The position numbers were made by a program, and so were the translations under genes. Shown here one piece after another: positions 1 through 8,680 of a stretch of 10,746 nucleotides of DNA. The notes below the pieces were generated by a model. That model saw only the letters and a program-made list of their open reading frames with translations. It did not search any database and was not told where the DNA came from. Positions within the stretch are counted from its first letter, which is position 1, and each line of letters begins with the position of its first letter. This DNA comes from Gamarada debralockiae. Its lineage: Eukaryota; Ascomycota; Leotiomycetes; Helotiales; Hyphodiscaceae. The stretch covers positions 1 to 10,746 of the forward strand of contig NXFV01001494.1 of NCBI GenBank assembly GCA_002803225.1, read 5' to 3'.

Positions 1-561
1 CGAAGAGGAAGGAAGTATCGAGAAAAGGCTATGAACGTACACAAAAAGAAGGTTACATCGAAAGATGCAAAGGCAAAGGCAAAAGAGGAAGAGCATATAC
101 CGCTTTTAAACGTCTTCGTCGTTGTTGGGTATAATTATAAGAGAATGATACCGTACGAGATACCGTCAAATTCAGTCGGTAAGATGACTACGAAATTCTA
201 TACTCAAGAGATCTTACCTGCGATTAAAGACGACCTTCTTGACCGCGGATTAACTCTTTGGCAAGATAAAGATTCAGCACACGATTCGGCTGGTACAAAG
301 GCTTGGTTTAAGGAGAATGGAGTCCCTTATATTACATCGCCTGGCAATTCACCTGATCTCTCAATTTTCGAGTCGTACGCGCACCCGTTGAAGAGATTAT
401 TTCATGCGCGGCGAAGTCGAACAAAGGCGCAAGCAATAGAGCGATTTTCACGTATTTTTCAAGAGGATTTTAATCAGGAGATGATTCAGAACATGTATAA
501 GTATTATTGTAAGCGTCTATATGATTGTAAAAGGAGAAAGGGTCAAATGACGAAGTATTAA
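1..561 (+). mobile_element. Tc1/mariner-type transposase, 3' part only
   Basis: This is the C-terminal part of a DDE transposase that cuts and pastes its own element. The frame is open to the left edge, so the protein continues outside the window; the ATG at 31 is probably internal. The second catalytic Asp is visible in WQDKDSAHDS. The third acidic residue is the Glu of SPDLSIFES, with 34 residues between them, which is the DD34E spacing of the Tc1/mariner group. The first Asp must lie upstream. The end is rich in Lys and Arg and finishes KRRKGQMTKY, a tail I associate with fungal members of this group. There is no stop or frameshift in the visible part, so the copy may be fairly young. The family is firm; the exact lineage is not. 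Confidence 0.88.
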
Positions 562-614
562 GTTAGTAATAGTAGGAATATATTTTTTTCAGAGTGTGGT
601 GTGCGCACAGGCCA

Positions 615-672
615 AATGGGCCACTTATTTTGGCTCCGTACAGAATGGGCCACTTATTTTGGCTCCGTACAG
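615..672. repeat. Perfect 29-base tandem repeat, probable transposon end
   Basis: Two identical 29-base units (615-643 and 644-672) lie head to tail, 53 bases after the transposase stop. Each contains GGGCCACTTATTTTGGCTCC followed by GTACAG, so each has a TA just after the GGCTCCG. Tc1/mariner elements insert at TA and carry terminal inverted repeats in this position, so the unit is probably the right terminal repeat, present twice. The left end is outside the window, so the inverted partner cannot be checked here. Confidence 0.6.
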
Positions 673-775
673 CGAGTATCTGGAGAGAACACATCTTACA
701 ACCAGAGCTCACCCATACTTGAAGAGAGGTTTTTAAGGACACAATAAGCTCCCTCATATTCTAAATCCCGCAAAG

Positions 776-1858
776 ATGCACCGATCAAATTATGGAAACC
801 CTCCGCCTGCTACATCTCCCCCGCTTCACCACCCCGTACCTCAGCATGTCTCTACAGTTCCCCAGCTAAGATCACCACCTCCTCCTGTTCCGCAACAGCA
901 ACACCAATCTGGTTATGGGAACCCCTACCAACCACAAGCTCCGCAGGGGGTATCCAGTTCATTTGGTGCATATGGCGGATTCATCAATGATCCTACGACG
1001 CAGATGGGATTTCAAGTAGGACAGACTGCCTTGAAGCATGGGACAGAATATGTGGAACAAAATGTTCGTACAATCCCCAGAAATCATAGAATGAATGCTG
1101 ACAGTTAAATTAGTTCAACCGATACGTTAATGTATCTGCGCTCAAACACTACTTCAACGTCACAAACGGATATGTTGTGAACAAGCTATTCCTAGTCCTC
1201 TTTCCCTGGCGACACAAGCCTTGGTCGCGCAAGCAATCTATCGGTCCAAATGGTCAGGAAGGATGGTATCTACCTCCACGAGACGATCTCAACAGCCCGG
1301 ATATGTACATTCCCACAATGGCGGTCGTTACCTACATCCTCCTATCCACAACTCTCGCCGGCCTTCGAGGCGCATTCCAGCCGGAACTTCTTGGAAGCAA
1401 CTTTGGCTGGGCTTTCTTTATTGTCATCATTGAAATTCTCGGTCTGAAGCTTGGATGCTATCTCCTCTCCATTTCGAACGAGTCACAATTACTGGATCTT
1501 GTTGCGTACTCGGGCTACAAGTTTGTGGGGGTTATTGCCACGTTAATCGTCAGTGAGACTTTCAATGGTGGGAAGGGCACAGGTGGATGGATTGGATGGA
1601 CCGTGTTCACATACACTTTCCTGGCGAACGCTCTCTTCCTAGTAAGTCGTCTCTTCACAACTCGACGGATTTGCAGACCACTAATAGACTACCTAGCTCC
1701 GATCTCTCAAATATGTCCTACTCCCCGAGAATACCACCGACGAAAGAGGAACCATGCAAACAGTAGCACGATCACAAAAGAGCCGAAGAACCCAATTTCT
1801 CTTCTTATACTCATACCCTGTACAATTGATCTTCATGTGGGCACTCACCAGGCTATGA
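776..1858 (+). CDS. YIF1: YIF1-family ER-Golgi transport membrane protein
   Basis: YIF1 (Hrf1 family) binds YIP1-type proteins and Rab/Ypt GTPases and works in COPII-dependent ER-to-Golgi traffic. Exons are 776-1063, 1114-1641 and 1697-1858, giving 325 residues, a usual length. Intron 1 is 50 bases with a weak GTTCGT donor, a CTGAC branch site and a TTAG acceptor. Intron 2 is 55 bases with GTAAGT, ACTAATA and CTAG. The joins restore family blocks: VEQN joins FNRYVNVSALKHYF, and LFL joins LRSLKYVLLPENT. The N-terminal ~75 residues are rich in Pro and Gln and cytosolic. The block FPWRHKPWSR sits near residues 126-135. Membrane helices are predicted near 160-180, 191-213, 225-246, 255-272 and 306-324, the last ending just before the stop. 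The ATG has A at -3 and a Pro-rich start typical of fungal homologues. The nearby transposon end leaves only about 100 bases of native upstream sequence. Confidence 0.93.
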
Positions 1859-2253
1859 GCTTTGCGATAGGATGGGAAAAGGCAATATAGAGGCGTCTGG
1901 AAATGGTCAGGAATATCTGACCGAGATGAAGGGACTGAATAAAGGCCCTTTGATGGAGGGAGATGACACCTGAGGGACGAGCTGTCTTGTAAAATACCTA
2001 ATTTAACGACAATAAACACTCATCCCAAATTCCCAAGTGCTAAGAAGGAAGTGGAGGATAGCCTGAAGATTCTGGATGACAACAACTCTTTCAAATAATA
2101 TTGTAGGTAGCACCAGCAAAGTGTTGACTCTGGACGAATAGAGGGCTTTATTGTCACGTGATAAGTCTTGCAAGGCAACCGCCGCACTCCATCTCTCCAA
2201 AGCCTACAAGAGTGTGAAGAACTCATCACAAGGTTATCCAAATCTGTGTCGCA
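1859..2253. other. Spacer between YIF1 and the DUF7730-type gene
   Basis: These 395 bases hold the presumed YIF1 3' UTR and the upstream region of the next gene. I see no coding frame that looks real, no RNA gene and no clear TATA box. The minus-strand frames here show no recognisable domain. Confidence 0.5.
1938..1943 (+). terminator. Possible YIF1 polyadenylation signal
   Basis: AATAAA lies about 80 bases after the YIF1 stop, and a second copy is at 2011-2016. Both are suitably placed for 3' end formation. Fungal signals are loose, so this rests on motif and position only. Confidence 0.35.
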
Positions 2254-3176
2254 ATGCCTCATATCATAATCCCTGACTCTACAAGTTATAAGAGCAAGAG
2301 TCTCCGGCGAAAGCTTATCTCCAAATTCACACGCAAGCAGATTTTAGAGAAACCGGCAGTGGAGCAACAGACCTCGGATCAAAGCCAGTCGATTTTGTTT
2401 ACTCTTCCGTTTGAATTAAGGGAGCTGATATGGAAATCCGTTTTGGGGCAACGGATGATACACCTTCAACATTTAGACGGAAGGCTTGGGCACGTCGAAT
2501 GTAGGGACAGTACTGGTGAGACATGGGGAGTTGGAGGCCATGGATGCTGGTATCATGGATACGTCAATATCGGAGCTAGGTTACCTTACGAGCGATGTCT
2601 ATCCCACGGTCGCCATTTGGGAATTCTGATGACGTGCCGCAAGATGTAGGTTTCTTTCCCTCAAGGTTCTGGAAGCACGAGATATCAACTGATGACGGGC
2701 AAAACAGATGTGGCGAAGCAGAGCATCTACTTTACACTTCCAACACCATCTCAATCCGACACCTACACATCATCTCCCAGTTTCGGACCGTCCTACCTTC
2801 TCATCGCCTCAACCTCATCACCTCGCTGCACCTCTCCTGGACAATCGACTGGCTCACAGCCTGGCTAGTATACCCTCCAGTATACGGCTCCTCCAGCATG
2901 GTGCAGCCGTATGAGGAACCGACATGGTTGAACGCATGGCAATTGCTTGCGGGCTTTGAGGGCCTGAAAGTCCTGCGCGTGGAGCTCAGAGGCGTGGAGC
3001 TCAGAGACTGTTTTTCTCCAAGTAGCTCAGAGAATAGAGCAGCACTGCTGACGAGTATGTGCTGTATTAAGCAGGTGAAGATTTTTGAGGTTTGGGTTCC
3101 GTGGAGGGTGGTGGATATTGGGTTTGTGATGGAGGGAGCACCGTTTACCTTGGTCGGCAATGATGCGGTTATTTGA
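2254..3176 (+). CDS. DUF7730-type fungal protein, function unknown
   Basis: Two exons, 2254-2645 and 2708-3176, give 286 residues. The 62-base intron has GTAGGT, a CTGAT branch-like site and an ACAG acceptor. The join yields MTCRKICGEAEHLLYTSNT, which matches the usual order of this family. LPFELRELIWKSVLG (residues about 51-65) is the F-box-like opening seen in DUF7730 and 2EXR proteins. It is followed by TCR...EAEHLLY near 128-140 and by RLNLITSLHLSW at about 164-175. Pfam assigns no function to this family, which is abundant and lineage-specific in Leotiomycetes and related fungi. The N-terminal ~45 residues are basic and look disordered. A 15-base in-frame duplication repeats VELRG/VELRD near residue 221. 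There is no signal peptide or membrane helix. The family call is from memory of the motif pattern. Confidence 0.78.
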
Positions 3177-3669
3177 GAACGTTTTAGAAAGCCTTGACTC
3201 AAGCGGGTGTCAACCTCTTCCGGGCATGTTAGTCTCTTTGTCCTACCACAAAACAATACCCACATTTCATGAAATCTTCAATTTTGAAGTTTTGACAAAT
3301 GACCTCTGTTTCTACATTGCGGCCGAGGATTGCAACGGCTGTCGCTGTGGTTGGCCAGTTCTTGCTGGCCGTGCACTAAAGGGTGGGATCGACCTCACAA
3401 CGTCACTTCCTCCTCGCCTAGCTCTTCTCCAACATTGCCAGCCTTGCGGAGTACAACAATACAAGACCCTTAGGTACGGTTAATGCGGGATCTGCATTCG
3501 CATTCGTGTGTTGTTCTTTGCGACTTATGGTGCCAGCTAGAGTGTCTTCCGATTCTGCTTCCAACGCTAGCATCCAACTGTATGTTCACGATGTTCTCGT
3601 CCGTAGGTGGGTTGAGTATGGCCTGAACGAGGGCTTGCGTCGATGATATCTATCTCGGCGATAGTTCTC
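3177..3669. other. Gene-poor stretch after the DUF7730-type gene
   Basis: A plus-strand ORF at 3160-3483 (107 codons, several Cys) overlaps the end of the previous gene and matches nothing I know. I do not call it a gene. On the minus strand a frame without a start codon is open from 3649 to 3473 and reads like coding sequence. This may be gene debris rather than plain spacer. Confidence 0.35.
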
Positions 3670-3672
3670 TTG

Positions 3673-3849
3673 ATATATATATATTAGATCGAATTCCTGT
3701 TCAAAGTTGGACTTTTCCATTCTTCATCATCATCACAAACATTCAAGCACAATCCACATTAGACCTCAGATCAAGGCATCAACTCAAGCTCTTCTCCGTA
3801 TTTCTCACTCATCAGAATCTAAATTAAATTCAACAAACTCATAAACAAA
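3673..3849 (+). promoter_or_regulatory. TATA-like run and leader of the broken LURP-one gene
   Basis: An alternating AT run at 3673-3684 could serve as a TATA element. It is followed by about 165 bases that are rich in C, A and T, with almost no G runs, ending in AAACAAA just before the ATG at 3850. That composition is typical of a fungal 5' UTR. It suggests the gene downstream was once expressed normally. Transcription today cannot be told from sequence. Confidence 0.4.
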
Positions 3850-4724
3850 ATGGTGCTCCTCTTTCTCGGCGGTCGAGCAGCACACACCCACCACAAAGAA
3901 CTCCCAGTGTGATAAGCTCTCCGGCTCCCTCAGCATCTCACCCTCGCAGCCCCAGCTATCCCAGCAGGCTCGCCTCTCCGCAACACCAGCCCTATATCCG
4001 ACTACAACGATGACCTTATTGACGAAAAAGGCAACATCTTTACTTCTACCGTGCTAGAGCTATCACGCAACCGCACCTCTTCAAACTATTCCCTCCCTGC
4101 ATGGCCAGCTCATCCTCTCGCTATATTCCCTTAATTCATCGCAGCCTCTTAAACCAATCTCCTCGTTCAGAATCGCCTTATTCCAATCCTATCATCTTCC
4201 CATCCAATCTTCACTCCACCAAGCTTCACGATCAACGATCGCCTGATTGGACAGCTCATGTTCGCCGTCCGCAACGAGACGCCAGATGCTGTGACACATA
4301 CGGGCAATCTACATGCCGCGGGTGGGACACACTTGTTGACCATTTGCCGAGAAGATCAGCTTGCCGATTACGTATATTGACTCTGACCCAGCCTCCAATG
4401 CTGCCGTCTTCGAAGTCAGAAGCAAACCGGGTGAGAAGGCTGAAGCAAAATTTGTGTGAATGCTGCTGCTGAGAACTGGAGCGAGAAGGTATTGGTTATG
4501 AAGGGTGGACGAAGGATTGCTGATCACAAAGTGTGGCTTTGCATCGAGGCACGGTGGTTGCCTGTGTGGAGAAGGAGAGGTTGGTCAACCCGAAGGTTAG
4601 GCAGGCTTTTGAGGATAGTGGCGATAGATGGGTTATTGGTGTGCGTGAGGGGATGGATTCAGCACTCGTAGTGTGCGTTTCGTATGTGGAGAGGACAGAA
4701 GGGACTCAATTTGAAGGGAAATAG
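3850..4724 (+). pseudogene. Broken LURP-one-related (tubby C-terminal-like) gene
   Basis: LURP-one-related proteins fold like the tubby C-terminal domain; their role in fungi is not established. One frame runs from the ATG at 3850 to 4380, with stops at 3910, 3913, 4132 and 4150. It reads HPLAIFP-stop-FIA, then FTINDRLIGQLMFAVRN and THLLTICREDQLADYV. The frame then changes near 4375 (AAVFEVRSKPGEKAEAKF), again near 4455 (ENWSEKVLVMKGGRRIADHK), and again near 4533 (TVVACVEKERLVNPKVRQAF, then WVIGVREGMDSALVVCV). The order of blocks matches the family: FTI..GQ..F, a VFEVRSK strand, a VLVMKGG strand and a final GVREGMD-ALV strand. The two early stops (3910, 3913) might be removed by an unseen intron; the later breaks cannot easily be. 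Family call is moderately sure, loss of function likely unless there are sequencing errors. Confidence 0.65.
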
Positions 4725-6183
4725 CTTGTGCTTCAAGTAATCTTGAAGGGTCTTTCTCGATTTTGTATTTCAGTATTTCTAAACCGTACTGGCATGTGGT
4801 AGCATTTTGTGTATAGCTGTTTATTTTCTGAATTCTCGTCTCCAGTATACAAGGTTTGAACAATTGAAACAGTATGTTCAACACTCGACCAATCATTCCG
4901 GACCTCTGAGTCTCCCGATGTCATGTGAGAGCTTGCTTCACTCTAATATTCAAGATGAGAAAGAATTTGCTTGAACTTTCCCCAAATTTGTTGAAGCATT
5001 CATTGTACGTGCACTGTTCTGCAAGAGTATTGTTCTTCACCGGCAACGCGAATTCCCACAAATTTCCCTTCATACCACCGACTGCAAAACCCAAAAGTCG
5101 AAGTCCTTAAATCTATCGCCCGTTCCGAAACAGCCTTTTAGGTTTGATAGCCAACTATTGGAACCCCAAAGTTGCGTTAGCATTCACGTATGACCGATTC
5201 CATTACTCCGCTCAAGACTTCGTTCCCGCATCTCTTAGTTCCTATCCTAGATCTGTCTCATCACCTTCGATACCCGACTGATAAACCCAAGCAGATCTTC
5301 CCAATGGAGTTATCTCCCAAAGACTTATGCTCCCTTTACCCAAGTTGAGAAAATAGGAGTAGCGGCTCACTTCAAAAATCTAGTATCCGACATTATTGGA
5401 TTCGAGGTAAAGCGGTATCTTCGAATTGAATATGCGATTGCAGCAAATATAGCCAAGAACCGAATTAAATGGTCCTTCAAGAAAATCCAAAAATCAAGAT
5501 TCAACTAGAGTCATTCTAAAACTGGAAGGCGGGCTCTTCCAGATCGCATAGATGGTTTGCTTGTGAGACTCTGGTAGGTAAACTGGATGTTGACAGTTGG
5601 AGGTGGAGGTGGAGGTGGAGAAATTGTATTCCGGAGGAATTGGAGAAGCATAAATGGTTCTTGAGGCACTATCTGACTACTTCTTACGTGATGTCTCTGA
5701 TGAATCGATGTCTGTATATTTGCAGCCACATAGGAGAATAACCAAAAGTACGCATCTCAACAAGTAATCATCCCCACTTAATGGCATTTTTTTGACCCTT
5801 CCGTGACCCTTTTGCTTGCTTGGAAGTAAGAGCTTGATCATTCGTCACTAATGAGGAGGCAAGATCAGTCCTTTTCCAATAATAGCCTCACGCTGGTAGC
5901 ATATTGCAACAGAATTTGACACAGCATAAAGATTCAAGGGTACAAGGGTTCAGGGGTTCGCTCGCTAAACGCTACAGGCTCTTAGCCAGAGTAACGAACT
6001 GTGTATTACTTCGAAAATTTTCCAACGACTGGTGCCTCACACATCAACAATATGCATCCAAACTAATTACAGAAACGAATGATTCATAAAGAGGTGTCAG
6101 TGTTAAGAGACAGCAGCACTAAGAAAGAGATTGATGTTGAGTAAACAGAAAGCCGGATACAAAGTTCCGCCTGCCCTGTCAAG
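4725..6183. other. Long stretch without an intact gene; decayed coding relic inside
   Basis: No complete gene is visible. One plus-strand frame from 4925 to 5282 is interrupted by a stop at 5108 and reads plausibly after it: RPFRNSLLGLIANYWNPKVA, then FTYDRFHYSAQDFVPASL. Another frame, open from about 5257 to 5516, includes AAHFKNLVSDIIGFEVKRYL. I do not recognise either. Their codon choice looks fungal, so they may be debris of one or two genes. 5598-5620 is a short GGAGGT repeat. The rest (5620-6183) holds only short frames; a GGTTCG near 5957 resembles a tRNA B box, but no cloverleaf can be drawn around it. Confidence 0.4.
5598..5620. repeat. TGGAGG microsatellite, about 3.8 units
   Basis: The hexamer TGGAGG repeats head to tail, three full units and five bases of a fourth, without interruption. 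It sits outside any supported gene. Confidence 0.8.
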
Positions 6184-6242
6184 ATTGGCCAATCATTGGA
6201 GTGTGGGGAGAAATGTGGGGGAGCCCGCCAGGAAAGCCTCGG
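6184..6242 (+). promoter_or_regulatory. Cluster of CCAAT, CreA-like and FAR-like sites upstream of the FATP gene
   Basis: ATTGGCCAAT at 6184-6193 is a perfect palindrome holding CCAAT on both strands, and a further ATTGG follows at 6195-6199. GTGGGG occurs at 6203-6208 and 6215-6220; both fit the CreA consensus SYGGRG, and close pairs are the usual functional form. CCTCGG at 6237-6242 is the core bound by FarA/FarB, the fatty-acid-responsive regulators described in Aspergillus. All lie 175-233 bases before the FATP start. Together they suggest a gene induced by fatty acids and repressed by glucose. Each motif is short, and single CCTCGG hits arise by chance, so the cluster matters more than any one site. 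Confidence 0.5.
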
Positions 6243-6350
6243 CGTTCTGGAAAGCGACAACCGGTTAGTGTCAGACATTTCTACTCAGCATCTTTCTTTT
6301 GTATTTAACTTACTTTCCTTCGTCCTACTTAGTGAGAATTTATTTCCTAC

Positions 6351-6357
6351 TATATAT
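6351..6357 (+). promoter_or_regulatory. TATA-like element of the FATP gene
   Basis: TATATAT lies 60 bases before the ATG at 6417, between pyrimidine-rich stretches (6300-6350 and 6379-6384). Such CT-rich blocks are common around fungal transcription starts. A start near 6385 would leave a short leader. Inferred from position and composition. Confidence 0.4.
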
Positions 6358-6416
6358 TTCAATCTCAGATACACACTATTCCTTTTCGATAGAATTTCAA
6401 GTGCTTGCCTTCAAAG

Positions 6417-8638
6417 ATGGCACTCGGTAAGTTTGGAGCGAACAAAGCTACCCCGCATTCCGACTCCAAATCCAAAATCACCACTGAAGTGTGGCGACTT
6501 TGGAGCGCAAAGCTTGATAGTCTATGCTGTTGGGCTCCTACAGCTAACACGACTTTAAAATAGTCACTGCAGCAGCTATAGCTGCCACGGCCGGTACTGC
6601 GCTGTATCTTGACGGCAAGTATGGAGTCAAGAAGGACTTACGCGAGATTCGAAGGCAGAAGACCATTGCAAAAATGTACACGGAGGCTGGTGAGCTCTCA
6701 ACAGCCCCTAATCAAAGTACTTCTCCTGATATCTATTCAACAGTAAAGAACAACCGCATATCCCTCTACTACTTCTTCGAAGATTCAGTGAAGGGTAAGC
6801 CTAATGACGAGGCTATTTGGTCACGCGATGGATGCTATACCTGGCAGCAGACCTACGACCGAGTCCACCAATTCGCACAATGGTTTCTTGAGCAAGGAGT
6901 GAAGCCAGGGGATCTTGTATCCTTTTATTTGACAAATTCTGCCGAATTTGTTATGGCTTGGTTGGGCCTGTGGGCAATTGGAGCTGCCCCGGCCATGATA
7001 AACTACAATCTGGTTGGAAAGGCACTCATTCATTGCTTGAAAGTCAGTGGGGCGAAACTGTTGTTGGTAGATGAGGATCCGGAACTCGTAGCCAGGGTCG
7101 AGGATGAAACGGCGAATATAGAAGGACAACTTGGGATGAAGATCTGTGTTATGGGCGCTGCGGTTAAGAGGGATATTCGTGCGATGAAAGCAGAGAGACC
7201 AGAAGATGCATTTCGGGAAGGAGTTAAAGGAGATTGGCCAATGTCAATATTCTATACGAGGTCAGTCCACCACACTTGTATTTATGGATGCCATACTCAC
7301 AAACAGCAGTGGAACGACTGGCATGCCCAAAGGCGTTCCTTTTAATATGGATCGAGGATTCCCGTCAGGAGCATCGGTACGCTTTCAACGTTGATTTTGA
7401 ATCCCCTTGAAGTTCAGAACTGACTTCTACTAGCGTAGAGCCGGCAATACCATGCTCGTTGAGTCGGATCGCTGGTATACCTGCATGCCGATGTACCACG
7501 GCACCGGGGGAGTGGCCGTCATGACGAATATGATGACAGGTATAACGACTTGTGTCGGCAAGAAATTCAGTGTTTCAAAATTCTGGGGAGATATTCGAGA
7601 CAGTCGAGCCACTTGGTTCACATATGTTGGAGAAACCGCTCGATATCTCCTCGCAGCACCCCCTTCTCCACTCGACAAGGAACATAATGTGCGAGGTATG
7701 TATGGGAATGGACTTCGACCCGATGTTTGGCTCAAATTTCGTGAACGATTTGGTGTCCCCGAAGTTTGCGAGTTCTTCAATTCATCAGAGGGCGTGTTTG
7801 GATTGATCAACTACAGCAGAGGAGACTTCTTGGCTGGTGCTGTGGGATATTACGGAGCGGTTGTCAGACAAATGACGAAGAACAAGATCGTCCCCGTCCT
7901 CATCGACCAAGCAACAGGTGCCATCGCACGTGATCCCAAAACTGGTTTTGCATATCGACAACCATACGAGAAGGGAGGCGAGATCATTGTTGCTGTGCCA
8001 GACACTAAAGCTTTTGCTGGGTATTACAACAACCCCGAAGCGACTTCAAGGAAGTTTGAGAGGAATGTGTTCAAGAAGGGAGACTTGTGGTATAGGACAG
8101 GTGATGCGCTCCGAAGATCGGCCGAGGGGAAATGGTTCTTTATGGATCGACTTGGTGATACATTTAGATGGAAAGGAGAGAATGTCAGTACCGCCGAAGT
8201 AGCTGAAGTCCTCGGAAGGTACCCTGGCGTGGTAGAAGCGAATGTTTATGGCGTCGCTCTGCCGTCTCACGATGGGCGAGCAGGGTGTGCGGCTCTTTAT
8301 ATTGATCCAAATCATAAGAGCAACTTCGACTTTGCTGGTCTTCTAAGGTAAGCTCCTCATTTTCCCACCTAGTTACACTTCTGACTTGAAGCAGACATTC
8401 GCGCACACATCTCCCCAAATACGCAGTCCCTATCTTCATCCGCCTTGTCAAAGAAATGACTCACATCCACAACAACAAACAAAACAAAGTACCACTGCGT
8501 GAAGAAGGCGTTGATCCTGCCAAAGTAAAGGCCGAAGATAAAGTGCTTTGGATTGACGAGAAAGGGAAGGGACACACTTATGTCGACTTCCACGAAGACC
8601 ACTGGGAGCACTTGAAGCTTGGAAAGGCTAGGTTATAG
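6417..8638 (+). CDS. FAT1: FAT1/FATP-type fatty acid transporter and very-long-chain acyl-CoA synthetase
   Basis: The enzyme uses ATP to join CoA to long and very long fatty acids, and can couple this to uptake. Exons are 6417-6426, 6564-7260, 7310-7376, 7434-8347 and 8395-8638, giving 643 residues, a normal FATP length. Introns are 137, 49, 57 and 47 bases; all are GT-AG, and introns 1, 3 and 4 have CTAAC or CTGAC branch sites. The first coding exon is only 10 bases. Residues about 4-19 (Ala/Thr-rich) form a membrane anchor. The AMP-binding P-loop YTSGTTGMPKG is at 234-244, YTCMPMYHGTGG near 273-284, FNSSEG near 373, YRTGD at 478-482, and the FATP/VLACS signature DRLGDTFRWKGENVSTAEV from about 496. 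The protein ends GKARL; ARL fits the PTS1 peroxisomal signal. Intron 2 could instead end at 7306, adding one Ser to the P-loop. Fungi carry several paralogues, so orthology to FAT1 itself is not certain. Confidence 0.94.
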
Positions 8639-8674
8639 ACCTTAGAGAGAGATTAGATAGTTGATTGAAAGACA

Positions 8675-8680
8675 AATAAA
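8675..8680 (+). terminator. Possible FATP polyadenylation signal
   Basis: AATAAA lies 37 bases after the FATP stop, a common distance. Its last A is also the first base of the ATG of the small ORF that follows, so if that ORF is real its start would lie close to the FATP 3' end. Confidence 0.4.

Noticed and set aside
1693..2019. 108-codon minus-strand ORF over the YIF1 end
   Set aside because: It is antisense to YIF1 exon 3, which is fixed by the conserved LRSLKYVLLPE block and the final membrane helix.
3160..3483. 107-codon plus-strand ORF with several Cys
   Set aside because: It overlaps the end of the DUF7730-type gene, has no recognisable domain and no promoter or intron logic of its own.
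3910..3952. Possible 43-base intron (GTGTGA to CGCAG) removing the first two stops of the LURP-one relic
   Set aside because: Too short, poor donor, no branch site and not a multiple of three; it would shift away from the frame that carries the later blocks.
5884..5970. tRNA-like piece with GGTTCG
   Set aside because: No A box at the right distance and no acceptor, D or anticodon stems can be paired.
7430..7810. 126-codon minus-strand ORF inside the FATP gene
   Set aside because: It is a shadow of exon 4, whose plus-strand reading carries the family motifs.
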